DNA of 11,707 nucleotides. It comes from Actinomycetota bacterium (GTDB taxonomy: Bacteria; Actinomycetota; Acidimicrobiia; Acidimicrobiales; BP-101). The translations under genes and the position numbers were made by a program. The notes beneath the pieces are model-generated. The model was not told the DNA's origin. It was given only the letters and a program-made list of their open reading frames with translations, and made no database searches. The stretch spans positions 1-11,707 of the forward strand of contig JAUTXA010000178.1 of NCBI GenBank assembly GCA_030838265.1, given 5' to 3'. This document shows, piece after piece, positions 1-6,484 of this stretch; within the stretch, counting starts at the first letter, position 1, and every line of letters starts with the position of its first letter.

Positions 1-936
1 ATCGTGGCCCAGGTCGGGCGGCGCGTCGACGAGTCGGTGCCCATGGTCGACGCCCGGCTCCCCGACGGCTCCCGGGTGAACGCCGTGATCGCCCCGCTGG
101 CCATCGGCGGGCCGTTTCTCACGATCCGGAAGTTCGCCAAGGACCCGTTCCAGGTGGAGGACCTCATCAACTTCGGGTCCTTTTCCCGGACCGTGGCCCA
201 GTTCCTCGACGCCTGCGTCAAGGGCCGGCTCAACATCATCGTGAGCGGCGGCACCGGCACCGGCAAGACGACCGCCCTCAACGTGCTGTCGTCGTTCATC
301 CCCCACGACGAGCGGATCGTGACGGTGGAGGATGCCAAGGAGCTCCAGCTCCACCAGGACCACGTCCTGGCGCTCGAGGCCCGCCCGCCCAACATCGAGG
401 GGAAGGGCGAGGTCCGCATCCGGGACCTGGTCCGGAACACCCTGCGGATGCGGCCCGACCGGATCGTGGTGGGGGAGTGCCGGGGCGGCGAAGCCCTCGA
501 CATGCTTCAGGCCATGAACACGGGCCATGACGGCTCGATCACCACCATCCACTCCAACACGCCTCGGGACACCCTCTCCCGAATCGAGACGATGACCCTG
601 ATGGCGGGCTTCGACCTGCCGATGCGGGCCATCCGCGAGCAGATGGCCTCCGCCCTCGACTGCATCGTGCAGCTGACCCGCCTCCGGGACGGGACCCGGC
701 GCATCACCCACGTCACCGAGGTCCAGGGCATGGAGGGTGACGTCATCACCCTTCAGGACATCTTCCTGTTCGACTACGGCATGGGCGTCGACGAGGACGG
801 CCGCTTCCAGGGCACCCTGAAGGCCACGGGGATCCGGCCCAAGTTTGCTGAGCGCCTGCAGGACTACGGCATCAAGCTGCGTCCCGAGCTCTTCCAGTCG
901 GACGGGTTCGCCCGTAGCGCGGTCGGCACGCGGTGA
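1..936 (+). CDS. cpaF: CpaF/TadA-type pilus assembly ATPase, left module (5' truncated by window edge)
   Basis: This is the hexameric secretion ATPase that powers Flp/Tad pilus assembly from the cytoplasmic face of the membrane, acting on the TadB/TadC platform. The reading frame is open from base 1, and the first visible residues (QVGRRVDES) fall inside the family's N-terminal domain, so the true start lies upstream. Counting from the first codon, Walker A (GGTGTGKTT) is at residues 83-91. The Asp-box region is near 107-112, Walker B (RIVVGE, with the catalytic Glu) at 154-159, and the His box (GHDGSITTIHS) at 175-185. The ARPPN and LRMRPDR motifs match CpaF rather than PilB. The stop overlaps the next gene's GTG by 4 nt, suggesting translational coupling. 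It is a diverged paralogue of the ATPase at 10642-11707. Identity is near certain; only the N-terminus is missing. Confidence 0.95.
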   Translation: MVAQVGRRVDESVPMVDARLPDGSRVNAVIAPLAIGGPFLTIRKFAKDPFQVEDLINFGSFSRTVAQFLDACVKGRLNIIVSGGTGTGKTTALNVLSSFIPHDERIVTVEDAKELQLHQDHVLALEARPPNIEGKGEVRIRDLVRNTLRMRPDRIVVGECRGGEALDMLQAMNTGHDGSITTIHSNTPRDTLSRIETMTLMAGFDLPMRAIREQMASALDCIVQLTRLRDGTRRITHVTEVQGMEGDVITLQDIFLFDYGMGVDEDGRFQGTLKATGIRPKFAERLQDYGIKLRPELFQSDGFARSAVGTR

Positions 937-2837
937 GGCGGCTCGGGGCCGCCCTGGCACTGGTCTTCCTCACGATCCTCGCCTTCGCCGGTCCCGCCTT
1001 CGCTGACGACGTCAGCATCCGGAAGGTCGACACGACGGCCCCTCCGAAGGTGACGATTGCCGCCCAGGTCACCGGGCGCACTCCTGACGTCTCGTCGTTC
1101 AAGGTGCGCGAGAACGGGGTTCCCGTCTCGAACGTGGCCGTGAAGTCGTTGAACGAGACGTCCACGCCGGTGGGCGTGGTCTTGGTCATCGACACGTCGG
1201 GCTCGATGCGGGCCAGCGACAAGATCAACCAGGCCAAGCAGGCCGCCAAGCAGTTCGTGGCTCGAAAGTCACCGAACGAGCAGTTCGCCATCGTGGCGTT
1301 CAGCGATCAGCCCCGAGTCGTCATCAACTTCACGTCGAACGAGGGTCTCCTGAACTCCGCCATCGACGCTCTCAGCGCCTCCGGCGAGACCTCGTTGTAC
1401 GACGCGGTCGGTATCGCCGCCGGTTTGCTGGCCAACCAGCCTCTTCTTCAGCCCAACATCGTGATCCTCTCCGACGGGGCCGACACGGTGTCAACGACCG
1501 ACCTGGCGGCGGCCAAGGCGTCAGTGCTCGGGGCCAAGGCCGTGGTGTTCGCGGTCGGGCTTCCCGGTGGTGACTTCGCCGCCGGACCCCTGCAAGATCT
1601 GGCTTCGTCGACCAAGGGCCAGTATCTCGACACCACCGATCCGACGACGCTCTCGGCCAAGTTCGACATCGTGCGGTCCTCGATCGAGAACCAGTACGAG
1701 ATCACCTACGTGTCGACGACGACCAAGCCATCGATCCACATCGAGCTCGAGGTCGGGTCGTTGGCTACCCACGCCGATGTGGCTGCCGGCTCGATCAGCT
1801 CCGGGTCGAACACGCAGCCCAAGATCGTAAAGAGCTCGGGCGTGCCCAGCGCCTTCACCAGCTCGACCAGTCGTTGGATCGCGGTTGTGCTCGTGCTCGT
1901 CGCCGTCGCCCTGCTCGCCTTCGGGCTGGCCCTGCTCGTCCTGCGGGAGCGATCCGCCCTCGACACGGCATTGACGCCGTACGCCGAGCGCACCACCGAC
2001 AGTGATGACGATGACGAGAGCGACGGCTCGATGGTCGAGACCGCCATCATGCGGCGGGCAATCGACACCACTGCCCGGCTGGCGGCCGATCGGGGGCTCC
2101 TCGAAATCGTCGAAGGCAAGCTCGAGCAGGCCGACCTCACGCTTCGACCGGCGGAGATGATCTTCTTCGCTGCCGTCGTCGCAGTGCTGGGGATGGTCGT
2201 CGGCTTCGCCCTTCAACGGTTCCTCGGTGTCCTCATCGCCGGCTTCGTGTTCGCCCTGGCCCCGGTGGCGATCCTCAACTACCTGGCCAAGAGACGGATG
2301 ACGAAGTTCACGGCTCAGCTGCCCGACACCCTGCAGCTGCTCGCCGGATCATTGCGCGCCGGCTACTCGCTCTTGCAGGGGGTCGACTCGGTCGCCCAGC
2401 AAGTCGAAGCGCCGATGGGCAAGGAGCTCCAGCGAGCCCTCAGCGAAGCCCGTCTGGGTCGTCCGATCGAGGACGCTCTCGAGGAGCTGGCCGCTCGAAT
2501 GGGCAGCCCCGACTTCGACTGGGCCGTGATGGCCATCCGCATCCAGCGCGAGGTCGGCGGCAACCTGGCCGAGCTCCTCCAGACCGTGGCCGAGACCATG
2601 ATCGCCCGCGAGCGCCTCCGCCGCGACGTGAACGCCTTGACCGCCGAAGGCAAGATCAGCGCCATCGTGCTCGGCATCCTGCCCGTCGGCCTCGGCGTGT
2701 TCCTCTTCGTCGTCAACCCGGACTACATGAAGATCCTGTTCGACGACTCAACTGGCCGCATCCTGCTCGGAGGTTCGATCGTGCTCGCCTGCGCCGGGTA
2801 CTACTGGATGATGCAGATGATCAAGGTCGACATCTGA
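933..2837 (+). CDS. tadB: VWA domain-TadB fusion: exported von Willebrand A domain joined to a Tad pilus platform protein
   Basis: The GTG start overlaps the cpaF stop (GTGA). Residues 1-24 form a signal peptide ending PAFA|DD. Residues about 80-255 are a VWA domain with a complete metal-ion-dependent adhesion site: DTSGS at 87-91, Thr153 and Asp181 (SDG). A membrane helix at about 315-337 is followed by an acidic patch (356-364), then a TadB/GspF-type domain with helices near 409-426, 429-449, 575-595 and 608-628. The core motifs LPDTLQLLAGSLRAGYSL and IQREVGGNLAELL are present. The last 319 residues match the whole length of the separate TadB at 9686-10645, so about 315 residues have been added to the front. 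Inferred topology: VWA outside, anchored by TadB's first helix. The platform role is well supported; the VWA role (adhesion or assembly sensing, as VWA-bearing TadG proteins suggest) is inference. Confidence 0.93.
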   Translation: MRRLGAALALVFLTILAFAGPAFADDVSIRKVDTTAPPKVTIAAQVTGRTPDVSSFKVRENGVPVSNVAVKSLNETSTPVGVVLVIDTSGSMRASDKINQAKQAAKQFVARKSPNEQFAIVAFSDQPRVVINFTSNEGLLNSAIDALSASGETSLYDAVGIAAGLLANQPLLQPNIVILSDGADTVSTTDLAAAKASVLGAKAVVFAVGLPGGDFAAGPLQDLASSTKGQYLDTTDPTTLSAKFDIVRSSIENQYEITYVSTTTKPSIHIELEVGSLATHADVAAGSISSGSNTQPKIVKSSGVPSAFTSSTSRWIAVVLVLVAVALLAFGLALLVLRERSALDTALTPYAERTTDSDDDDESDGSMVETAIMRRAIDTTARLAADRGLLEIVEGKLEQADLTLRPAEMIFFAAVVAVLGMVVGFALQRFLGVLIAGFVFALAPVAILNYLAKRRMTKFTAQLPDTLQLLAGSLRAGYSLLQGVDSVAQQVEAPMGKELQRALSEARLGRPIEDALEELAARMGSPDFDWAVMAIRIQREVGGNLAELLQTVAETMIARERLRRDVNALTAEGKISAIVLGILPVGLGVFLFVVNPDYMKILFDDSTGRILLGGSIVLACAGYYWMMQMIKVDI

Positions 2838-3766
2838 TGTCCTATCTGACTGTTGCCGTCGGCGGGTGCTTCGTGATGATCGCGGTGCTCGCCTATCTCG
2901 TCCTCAGCCAGGCTGACGAACGGGTGACCGCTCGGGCTTCGCTCCGGCAGCTCGACGGCTACGAGATCGACAACCTGCGTGAGAGGGACATGCTGAAGCC
3001 CATCGGGGAGCGGGTTGTCGTCCCGTTCTCGCAGTGGCTGACTTCGGTGGGCAAGCGCTTCGCGGGCATCACCTACATCGCCCGCACCCGGCACAAGCTG
3101 ACGGTCGCGGGCACGCCGAGTGCCGAGGCGATCGATCGGTTCCTTGCCGTCAGGGTGATCACCGCGGCCTTGATCCCGGTGACCGTCGTCGCCTACTTCA
3201 CCTTCTTCCCCGCGCTGGGGCTGCATGGCAAGACCAACCTCCTGGTCATGATCATGCTCATCCTCATCGTGGGTCTCGGGCCCGAAGCCGTCCTCAACCG
3301 GCGCATGGCCGACCGGCAGCGGAAGATCCGCATTGCTCTGCCCGACATCCTCGATGTGCTCACTATCAGTGTCGAAGCCGGCCTCGGCTTCGAGCAGGCT
3401 CTCGATCGCACCGTGACCTCAGTGCCCGGGCCCCTGTCCGAGGAGTTCCAGCGGGTGCTGGGCGAGATCAGAGCCGGCTCCAGCCGGGCCGACGCCATGC
3501 GCCAGCTCGACGAGCGCACCGACGTGCCCGAGGTGCGCTCCTTCGTACTCGCCATCCTGCAGGCCGACACATTCGGCATCTCGATCGGACGAGTCCTACG
3601 GGCCCAGTCCGACGAGATGAGGATCAAGCGCCGGCAGCTCGCCCAAGAGGCAGCCCAGAAGGTGCCGGTGAAGATGCTGGTGCCCATGGTCTTCTGCATC
3701 TTCCCTGCCCTGTTCGTTGTGGTGCTCGGCCCCGCGGCCATCAACATTCAGCAGAACTTCAAGTAG
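2837..3766 (+). CDS. tadC: TadC-type inner-membrane pilus platform protein, left module
   Basis: TadC pairs with TadB to form the membrane platform on which the CpaF ATPase drives Flp pilus extension. The 309-residue protein has an N-terminal membrane helix (about 3-23), a cytoplasmic linker, two helices near 105-125 and 134-150, the type II secretion F-domain from about 165, and a C-terminal helix (about 280-300). The signature LPDILDVLTISVEAGLGF occurs at 169-186, and QADTFGISIGRVLRAQ at 242-257. The ATG overlaps the preceding stop by one base (TGATG). Its length equals that of the right-module TadC (309), and motifs align at the same residue numbers, so the two are ungapped paralogues. The family assignment is secure. 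Confidence 0.95.
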   Translation: MSYLTVAVGGCFVMIAVLAYLVLSQADERVTARASLRQLDGYEIDNLRERDMLKPIGERVVVPFSQWLTSVGKRFAGITYIARTRHKLTVAGTPSAEAIDRFLAVRVITAALIPVTVVAYFTFFPALGLHGKTNLLVMIMLILIVGLGPEAVLNRRMADRQRKIRIALPDILDVLTISVEAGLGFEQALDRTVTSVPGPLSEEFQRVLGEIRAGSSRADAMRQLDERTDVPEVRSFVLAILQADTFGISIGRVLRAQSDEMRIKRRQLAQEAAQKVPVKMLVPMVFCIFPALFVVVLGPAAINIQQNFK

Positions 3767-3773
3767 CCCGGCC

Positions 3774-5171
3774 GTGCGCCGGCTGCGGGCACCGTCGCTG
3801 GAGGCGCTCTTCATCGCCACCTACGGTCTCTTCGGCTTTCGGGGCGGCGCCGTTCCCATCAACGACAACTCGATGTTCCTGCACCTGCGCACCGGTGTGA
3901 AGATGGCCACCACGGGCGCAATCCCCCGGACGGATCCCTACTCGTTCACGGCCCACGGGAGCCACTGGGTCGTGCAGAGCTGGCTGGCCGAGTGGACCTA
4001 CGGCTGGCTCAACCGGTTGGGCGACACCCGACTCGTGGTGCTCGAGCAAGCCGTTCTGATGGCCCTCGTCGCCACCCTCACCGGCCGCCTGGCGCGGGCC
4101 GGCACCCCACTGCGCACGGCAGCCGCCACCGGGCTGGCGCTCGGCGTCGGGGCCCTGTGGTGGTCGCAGCGCCCCCTCCTCTTCGGCCTGCTGGCCTTCG
4201 CCCTCATGGCCCTGATCGTCGAGCGGAGGCGCTCTCCGTGGCTCCTGCTGCCCGTGGTGTGGGTGTGGGTGAACAGCCACGGCTCGTTCCCTCTCGGTTT
4301 GGTATGGCTGGGCGCCGTCGCCGTCGGGTTGGCGCTCGACGAACGAGCATTGCCTCGTCAGCTCCTGCGCTACATCGGGGCATTCGTGGTGGGCCTCGCT
4401 GTGGCCTGCGTGAACCCGCTGGGGCCCCGTCTGGTGGCCTTTCCCGTCACGGTGGAGCAGAAGCGGAAGGTCTTCGCCACCGTCGCCGAATGGATGTCGC
4501 CGAGCTTCCAGGGATTACTCGGGCTGTTCACGCTCGTCAGCCTCATCGCGTGCCTCTTGGTCCTGTTCCGTCGCCGCCCGCCGTGGAGAGACGCCGTTCC
4601 CTTCGTGGTGTTCGTCGGGCTGGGGCTGATCGCCCTCCGCAACCTTCCGGTGGCAGCCATCGCCGTCGCTCCGGTCATGGGACGGGCCCTGCGCCCGCTT
4701 GAGGCGCCGGACCCCCGCGCCGAGGCGCCGGGGATCAACATGCTCTTCGCGCTAGGGCTGGCGGCCGCCATCGGGTTCACGACGATCGGCATCTTCGGGC
4801 ACAACGGCCTCTCCGACGACGGCTACCCGGTGGCTGCCGTGCGCTACATGGAACGGACAGGCCTGCTGGGGCCGGGCCATCGGGTGGCCGAACAGGACGT
4901 TGTCGGCTGCTACTTGATACGTCTGCGGGGTGACCAAGCCCGCGTCTTCATCGACGACAGAGTTGACATGTACCCGATCGGCGTATCGAACGACTACGAC
5001 ACTCTGCTCCATGGCTTTCCCGGCAGCCTGGCCGTGCTCGACAGTCGGTCCATCGACGTCGTGCTCTGGGACAGCCGCCAGCCGCTCGCCGGGATCCTGG
5101 CCGAATCAGGGAAGTGGGAGCGCAGGGTGCGCGCCGGCCAGTGGGAGGTCTGGGTGCGCCGGGCCGTCTAG
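3774..5171 (+). CDS. Polytopic membrane protein, GT-C glycosyltransferase-like
   Basis: This 465-residue protein has many hydrophobic helices (roughly 85-105, 115-130, 134-150, 156-185, 198-215, 245-265, 273-290, 320-340). A GTG 7 nt after the tadC stop is the preferred start; a longer form from 3717 would overlap tadC by 50 nt. Near the N-terminus, INDNSMFLHLRTG (29-41), IPRTDPYSFT (50-59) and WVVQSWLAEW (65-74) form a loop seen in a widespread family of bacterial membrane proteins resembling GT-C (PMT/oligosaccharyltransferase-like) enzymes, which use lipid-linked sugars. The C-terminal soluble part (about 350-465), with ARVFIDDRVDMY (389-400) and SIDVVLWDS, is also typical of that family. 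No substrate can be read from the sequence. Its place as last gene of the tad operon suggests pilin or envelope glycosylation, which is inference. It converges on the third pilin gene with a 17-nt gap. Confidence 0.85.
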   Translation: MRRLRAPSLEALFIATYGLFGFRGGAVPINDNSMFLHLRTGVKMATTGAIPRTDPYSFTAHGSHWVVQSWLAEWTYGWLNRLGDTRLVVLEQAVLMALVATLTGRLARAGTPLRTAAATGLALGVGALWWSQRPLLFGLLAFALMALIVERRRSPWLLLPVVWVWVNSHGSFPLGLVWLGAVAVGLALDERALPRQLLRYIGAFVVGLAVACVNPLGPRLVAFPVTVEQKRKVFATVAEWMSPSFQGLLGLFTLVSLIACLLVLFRRRPPWRDAVPFVVFVGLGLIALRNLPVAAIAVAPVMGRALRPLEAPDPRAEAPGINMLFALGLAAAIGFTTIGIFGHNGLSDDGYPVAAVRYMERTGLLGPGHRVAEQDVVGCYLIRLRGDQARVFIDDRVDMYPIGVSNDYDTLLHGFPGSLAVLDSRSIDVVLWDSRQPLAGILAESGKWERRVRAGQWEVWVRRAV

Positions 5172-5188
5172 CGCCCCGCGCCCGTGCA

Positions 5189-5407
5189 TCAGCCGGCGTG
5201 GCGAATCGAGCTGCCGCTGCGCGAGAGGGTGCCGTTGAGCGACGTGCCGAAGATGGCGAGGGCGAGGGCGCACACGAGGGCGATCAGTCCCACCAGGAGC
5301 GTGTACTCGACCAACGACGCGCCGGCCTCGGACCGGAGCACCCGCAGGCGGAGAACCGTGCAGCTGATCACGTCGAGGCGGTGGTGCGTGTCGAGGGAGT
5401 GGTGCAT
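5189..5407 (-). CDS. Divergent Flp-type prepilin (third pilin)
   Basis: This 72-residue small protein has the Flp prepilin signature: the processing site EAG|ASLVEYTLLV with Gly29 at -1, Glu at +5 and Tyr at +6, followed by one hydrophobic helix (LVGLIALVCALALAIFG). Predicted cleavage by a TadV/PilD-like peptidase leaves a 43-residue mature subunit. The leader is His-rich (MHHSLDTHH) and unlike those of the two upstream pilins, and the C-terminal tail (SLNGTLSRSGSSIRHAG) lacks their Lys-rich end. ATG at 5407 is chosen because only it gives a normal leader length; a longer in-frame form would run through the hairpin at 5429-5467 and into the second pilin. The upstream AAGG lies about 12 nt away, so the ribosome-binding site is weak. 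It may be a minor pilin or a second major type. Confidence 0.85.
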   Translation of the reverse strand: MHHSLDTHHRLDVISCTVLRLRVLRSEAGASLVEYTLLVGLIALVCALALAIFGTSLNGTLSRSGSSIRHAG

Positions 5408-5428
5408 CTCTTTACCTTGCCTAGAGAT

Positions 5429-5467
5429 GAAGAAAGCGGGTGGGATCGCCTCCCACCCGCTTTCTTC
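5429..5467. terminator. Perfect 17-bp hairpin, probable bidirectional terminator or attenuator
   Basis: Arms 5429-5445 and 5451-5467 are exact reverse complements (17 of 17) around a 5-base loop. The stem has a GC-rich centre (GCGGGTGGGA) and A/T-rich outer ends, so each strand finishes with CTTTCTTC. This fits an intrinsic terminator usable in both directions, without a long uninterrupted U-tract on either side. On the minus strand it lies 44 nt after the second pilin's stop and 21 nt before the third pilin's start. On the plus strand it is the first candidate terminator after the left operon, whose last gene ends at 5171. Confidence 0.8.
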
Positions 5468-5511
5468 TTCGACCAACATCAACCGAAACCTGAGGGATCC
5501 GGCAATGGGGA

Positions 5512-5715
5512 TTACTGAATGGCTGAGCCGACCTTCGAGAGCTTCTTGCTGGCGTTGCCACCCAGCGTCGTCACGGCGATGATGCACACCACGGCGATGA
5601 GAGCAACCAGCAGCGCATACTCGACGAGGCTGGCGCCCCGCTCATCCATGTCCTTGGTGAATCGGGCCTTGACGTACGGGGCGCAGAACTGCCGCCAGTA
5701 GGTAATGAATTCCAC
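5512..5715 (-). CDS. flp: Flp-type major prepilin, copy 2
   Basis: This 67-residue prepilin has a 27-residue leader (ending KDMDERG) and the cleavage and assembly motif G|ASLVEYALLV, with Glu at +5 and Tyr at +6. The predicted mature subunit is only 40 residues: one hydrophobic helix (LLVALIAVVCIIAVTTLG) and a short tail, GNASKKLSKVGSAIQ. GTG at 5715 is the start because AAGGAG sits exactly 6 nt upstream (5722-5727). Mature sequence differs from copy 1 at two positions only (Gly/Ser in the GGN/GSN turn, final Gln/Lys). Flp pilins polymerise into the Tad pilus after prepilin peptidase cleavage. The strong ribosome-binding site and duplication suggest high expression. It lies 56 nt downstream of copy 1. 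Confidence 0.93.
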   Translation of the reverse strand: MEFITYWRQFCAPYVKARFTKDMDERGASLVEYALLVALIAVVCIIAVTTLGGNASKKLSKVGSAIQ

Positions 5716-5939
5716 TTCGAGCTCCTTGTCGGCGAGTGTCGGTAGTCGGATGATGTGGCTGGTCGCCAGTACTACTTGATGGCCGAGCCGACCTTCGAGA
5801 GCTTCTTGCTGGCGTTGCTGCCCAGCGTCGTCACGGCGATGATGCAAACCACGGCGATGAGAGCGACCAGAAGGGCGTACTCGACGAGGCTGGCGCCCCG
5901 CTCATCCATGTCCTTGGTGAAACGAGCCTTCACGTACGG
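5519..5939. repeat. Tandem duplication of the pilin gene: direct repeat, 260-bp period
   Basis: Bases 5519-5679 and 5779-5939 are direct repeats of 161 bp with eleven mismatches counted by eye (about 93% identity). The match covers the cleavage site, the helix and the C-terminus of the two pilins plus the common part of their leaders, and fades toward the 5' ends and in the spacer. Most mismatches are silent. A fairly recent duplication, or gene conversion between the copies, would explain this. Confidence 0.95.
5722..5727 (-). promoter_or_regulatory. Ribosome-binding site of pilin copy 2
   Basis: On the minus strand AAGGAG stands 6 nt before GTG at 5715. It fixes this start over the longer upstream open frame. 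Confidence 0.85.
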
Positions 5940-5981
5940 CAGGCACATGTGACGGAAGTAACTGATGAATTCGAGATCCAC
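5772..5981 (-). CDS. flp: Flp-type major prepilin, copy 1
   Basis: This 69-residue prepilin is the first of the pilin run. Its 29-residue leader (MDLEFISYFRHMC... ending DMDERG) precedes G|ASLVEYALLV, giving a predicted 40-residue mature subunit with one helix and the tail GSNASKKLSKVGSAIK. Start GTG at 5981 is set by AAGGAG 7 nt upstream. The leader shares YVKARFTKDMDERG with copy 2, but its first dozen residues differ, so the two leaders have diverged more than the mature pilins. A Cys lies in the helix (Cys46) and another in the leader (Cys13). The known role of the family is the structural subunit of the Tad/Flp pilus (adhesion, surface colonisation). A 97-nt gap separates it from the BldC-like gene, leaving room for its own promoter. 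Confidence 0.93.
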   Translation of the reverse strand: MDLEFISYFRHMCLPYVKARFTKDMDERGASLVEYALLVALIAVVCIIAVTTLGSNASKKLSKVGSAIK

Positions 5982-5988
5982 GGGAGTG

Positions 5989-5994
5989 CTCCTT
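5989..5994 (-). promoter_or_regulatory. Ribosome-binding site of pilin copy 1
   Basis: AAGGAG on the minus strand, 7 nt before GTG at 5981, decides that start. Confidence 0.85.
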
Positions 5995-6040
5995 CTCGGT
6001 TTGCCGGATCCCCTGGCGGGACCACTTCCTTTGTATCGGC

Positions 6041-6069
6041 TCCCGACCCCTGAGGTGGATAGGTCGGAA
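6041..6069. promoter_or_regulatory. Inverted repeat in the pilin leader region
   Basis: CCGACC (6043-6048) and GGTCGG (6062-6067) form an exact 6-bp inverted repeat 13 nt apart, extending to 7 of 8 with the flanking bases. It lies between the stop of the BldC-like gene and the first pilin. It could be an operator or a modest RNA hairpin; no U-tract follows, so it is a poor terminator. I saw no convincing -35/-10 pair in this 97-nt gap. Confidence 0.3.
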
Positions 6070-6078
6070 GGCTCAATT

Positions 6079-6351
6079 TCAGGACAGAGGCTCGGCTCGC
6101 TCGAGTTGGTCGTGCCCACCGTCGGCCAGAAGCTGCCTGACCTGGCTGGCCGGGTAGCGACGGTGGCCGCCGGGTGTGCGAACCGAGGGGATGCGGCCGC
6201 GCCGGGCCCACTCCGCGACGGTGCGCTCCGACACCTGGAACAGCGTCGCCACGTCGGCGGTCCGCAGCAGTGTGTCGTTGAGACTGGGAGGTACCTCGAC
6301 CGCTCCGAAGAGCTGCGCAAGCAACTCTGAACGGTCATGCCTGTTCGCCAT
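6079..6351 (-). CDS. BldC-like small MerR-family DNA-binding protein
   Basis: This 90-residue protein is built around one winged helix-turn-helix: LLRTADVATLFQVSERTVAEWARRGRI (28-54), then a wing with TPGGHRRYPASQVRQLL (59-75). The GGHRRY wing and small size match BldC of Streptomyces and the excisionase-like MerR group, which lack an effector domain. BldC itself binds direct repeats as head-to-tail oligomers and controls developmental genes. Start ATG at 6351 has AAAGGA 11 nt upstream; an in-frame upstream extension (to 6417) lacks conserved features. It sits between the two-component genes and the pilins on the same strand, so regulation of the pilins is the natural inference. A phage-type excisionase is the alternative, but no integrase or attachment site is near. 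Confidence 0.88.
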   Translation of the reverse strand: MANRHDRSELLAQLFGAVEVPPSLNDTLLRTADVATLFQVSERTVAEWARRGRIPSVRTPGGHRRYPASQVRQLLADGGHDQLERAEPLS

Positions 6352-6484
6352 GCTGACGCCAGTCCTTTCGCTCCCCGGCCCGGAAGCCAGTGTGGACCAG
6401 CGGGTTACGGAGGACAACGGAGGATGGGAGCCATTTGCGGTGACGGTGACAACATGACCCGTCCTGCGGTGAAGGACTAGTTCG
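6352..6484 (-). promoter_or_regulatory. 133-bp intergenic region upstream of the BldC-like gene, with short direct repeats
   Basis: This is the longest gap between genes in the window. It holds ACGGAGGA twice with a 10-bp period (6407-6414, 6417-6424) and GGTGAC twice in tandem (6439-6450). A weak 5-bp hairpin (GTCCT 6461-6465 / AGGAC 6473-6477) follows the response-regulator stop. A promoter for the regulator and pilins is expected here, but I could not identify convincing -35/-10 boxes. Confidence 0.4.

Noticed and set aside
1521..2216. 231-codon open frame on the - strand inside the VWA-TadB gene
   Set aside because: Antisense, rich in Gly, Arg, Asp and His with no domain; the + strand protein has clear motifs throughout.
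3717..3773. Longer start for the GT-C-like protein
   Set aside because: It would overlap the conserved end of tadC by 50 nt; GTG at 3774 gives a 7-nt spacing typical of this operon.
5519..5952. Two similar small + strand open frames (5519-5701 and 5755-5952) that look like a duplicated gene pair
   Set aside because: They are antisense shadows of the two pilins; their similarity comes only from the duplicated pilin DNA, and they lack the pilins' ribosome-binding sites and motifs.
6461..6477. GTCCT/AGGAC hairpin after the response regulator as a terminator
   Set aside because: Only a 5-bp stem with a 7-base loop and no T-run on the minus strand; too weak to call.
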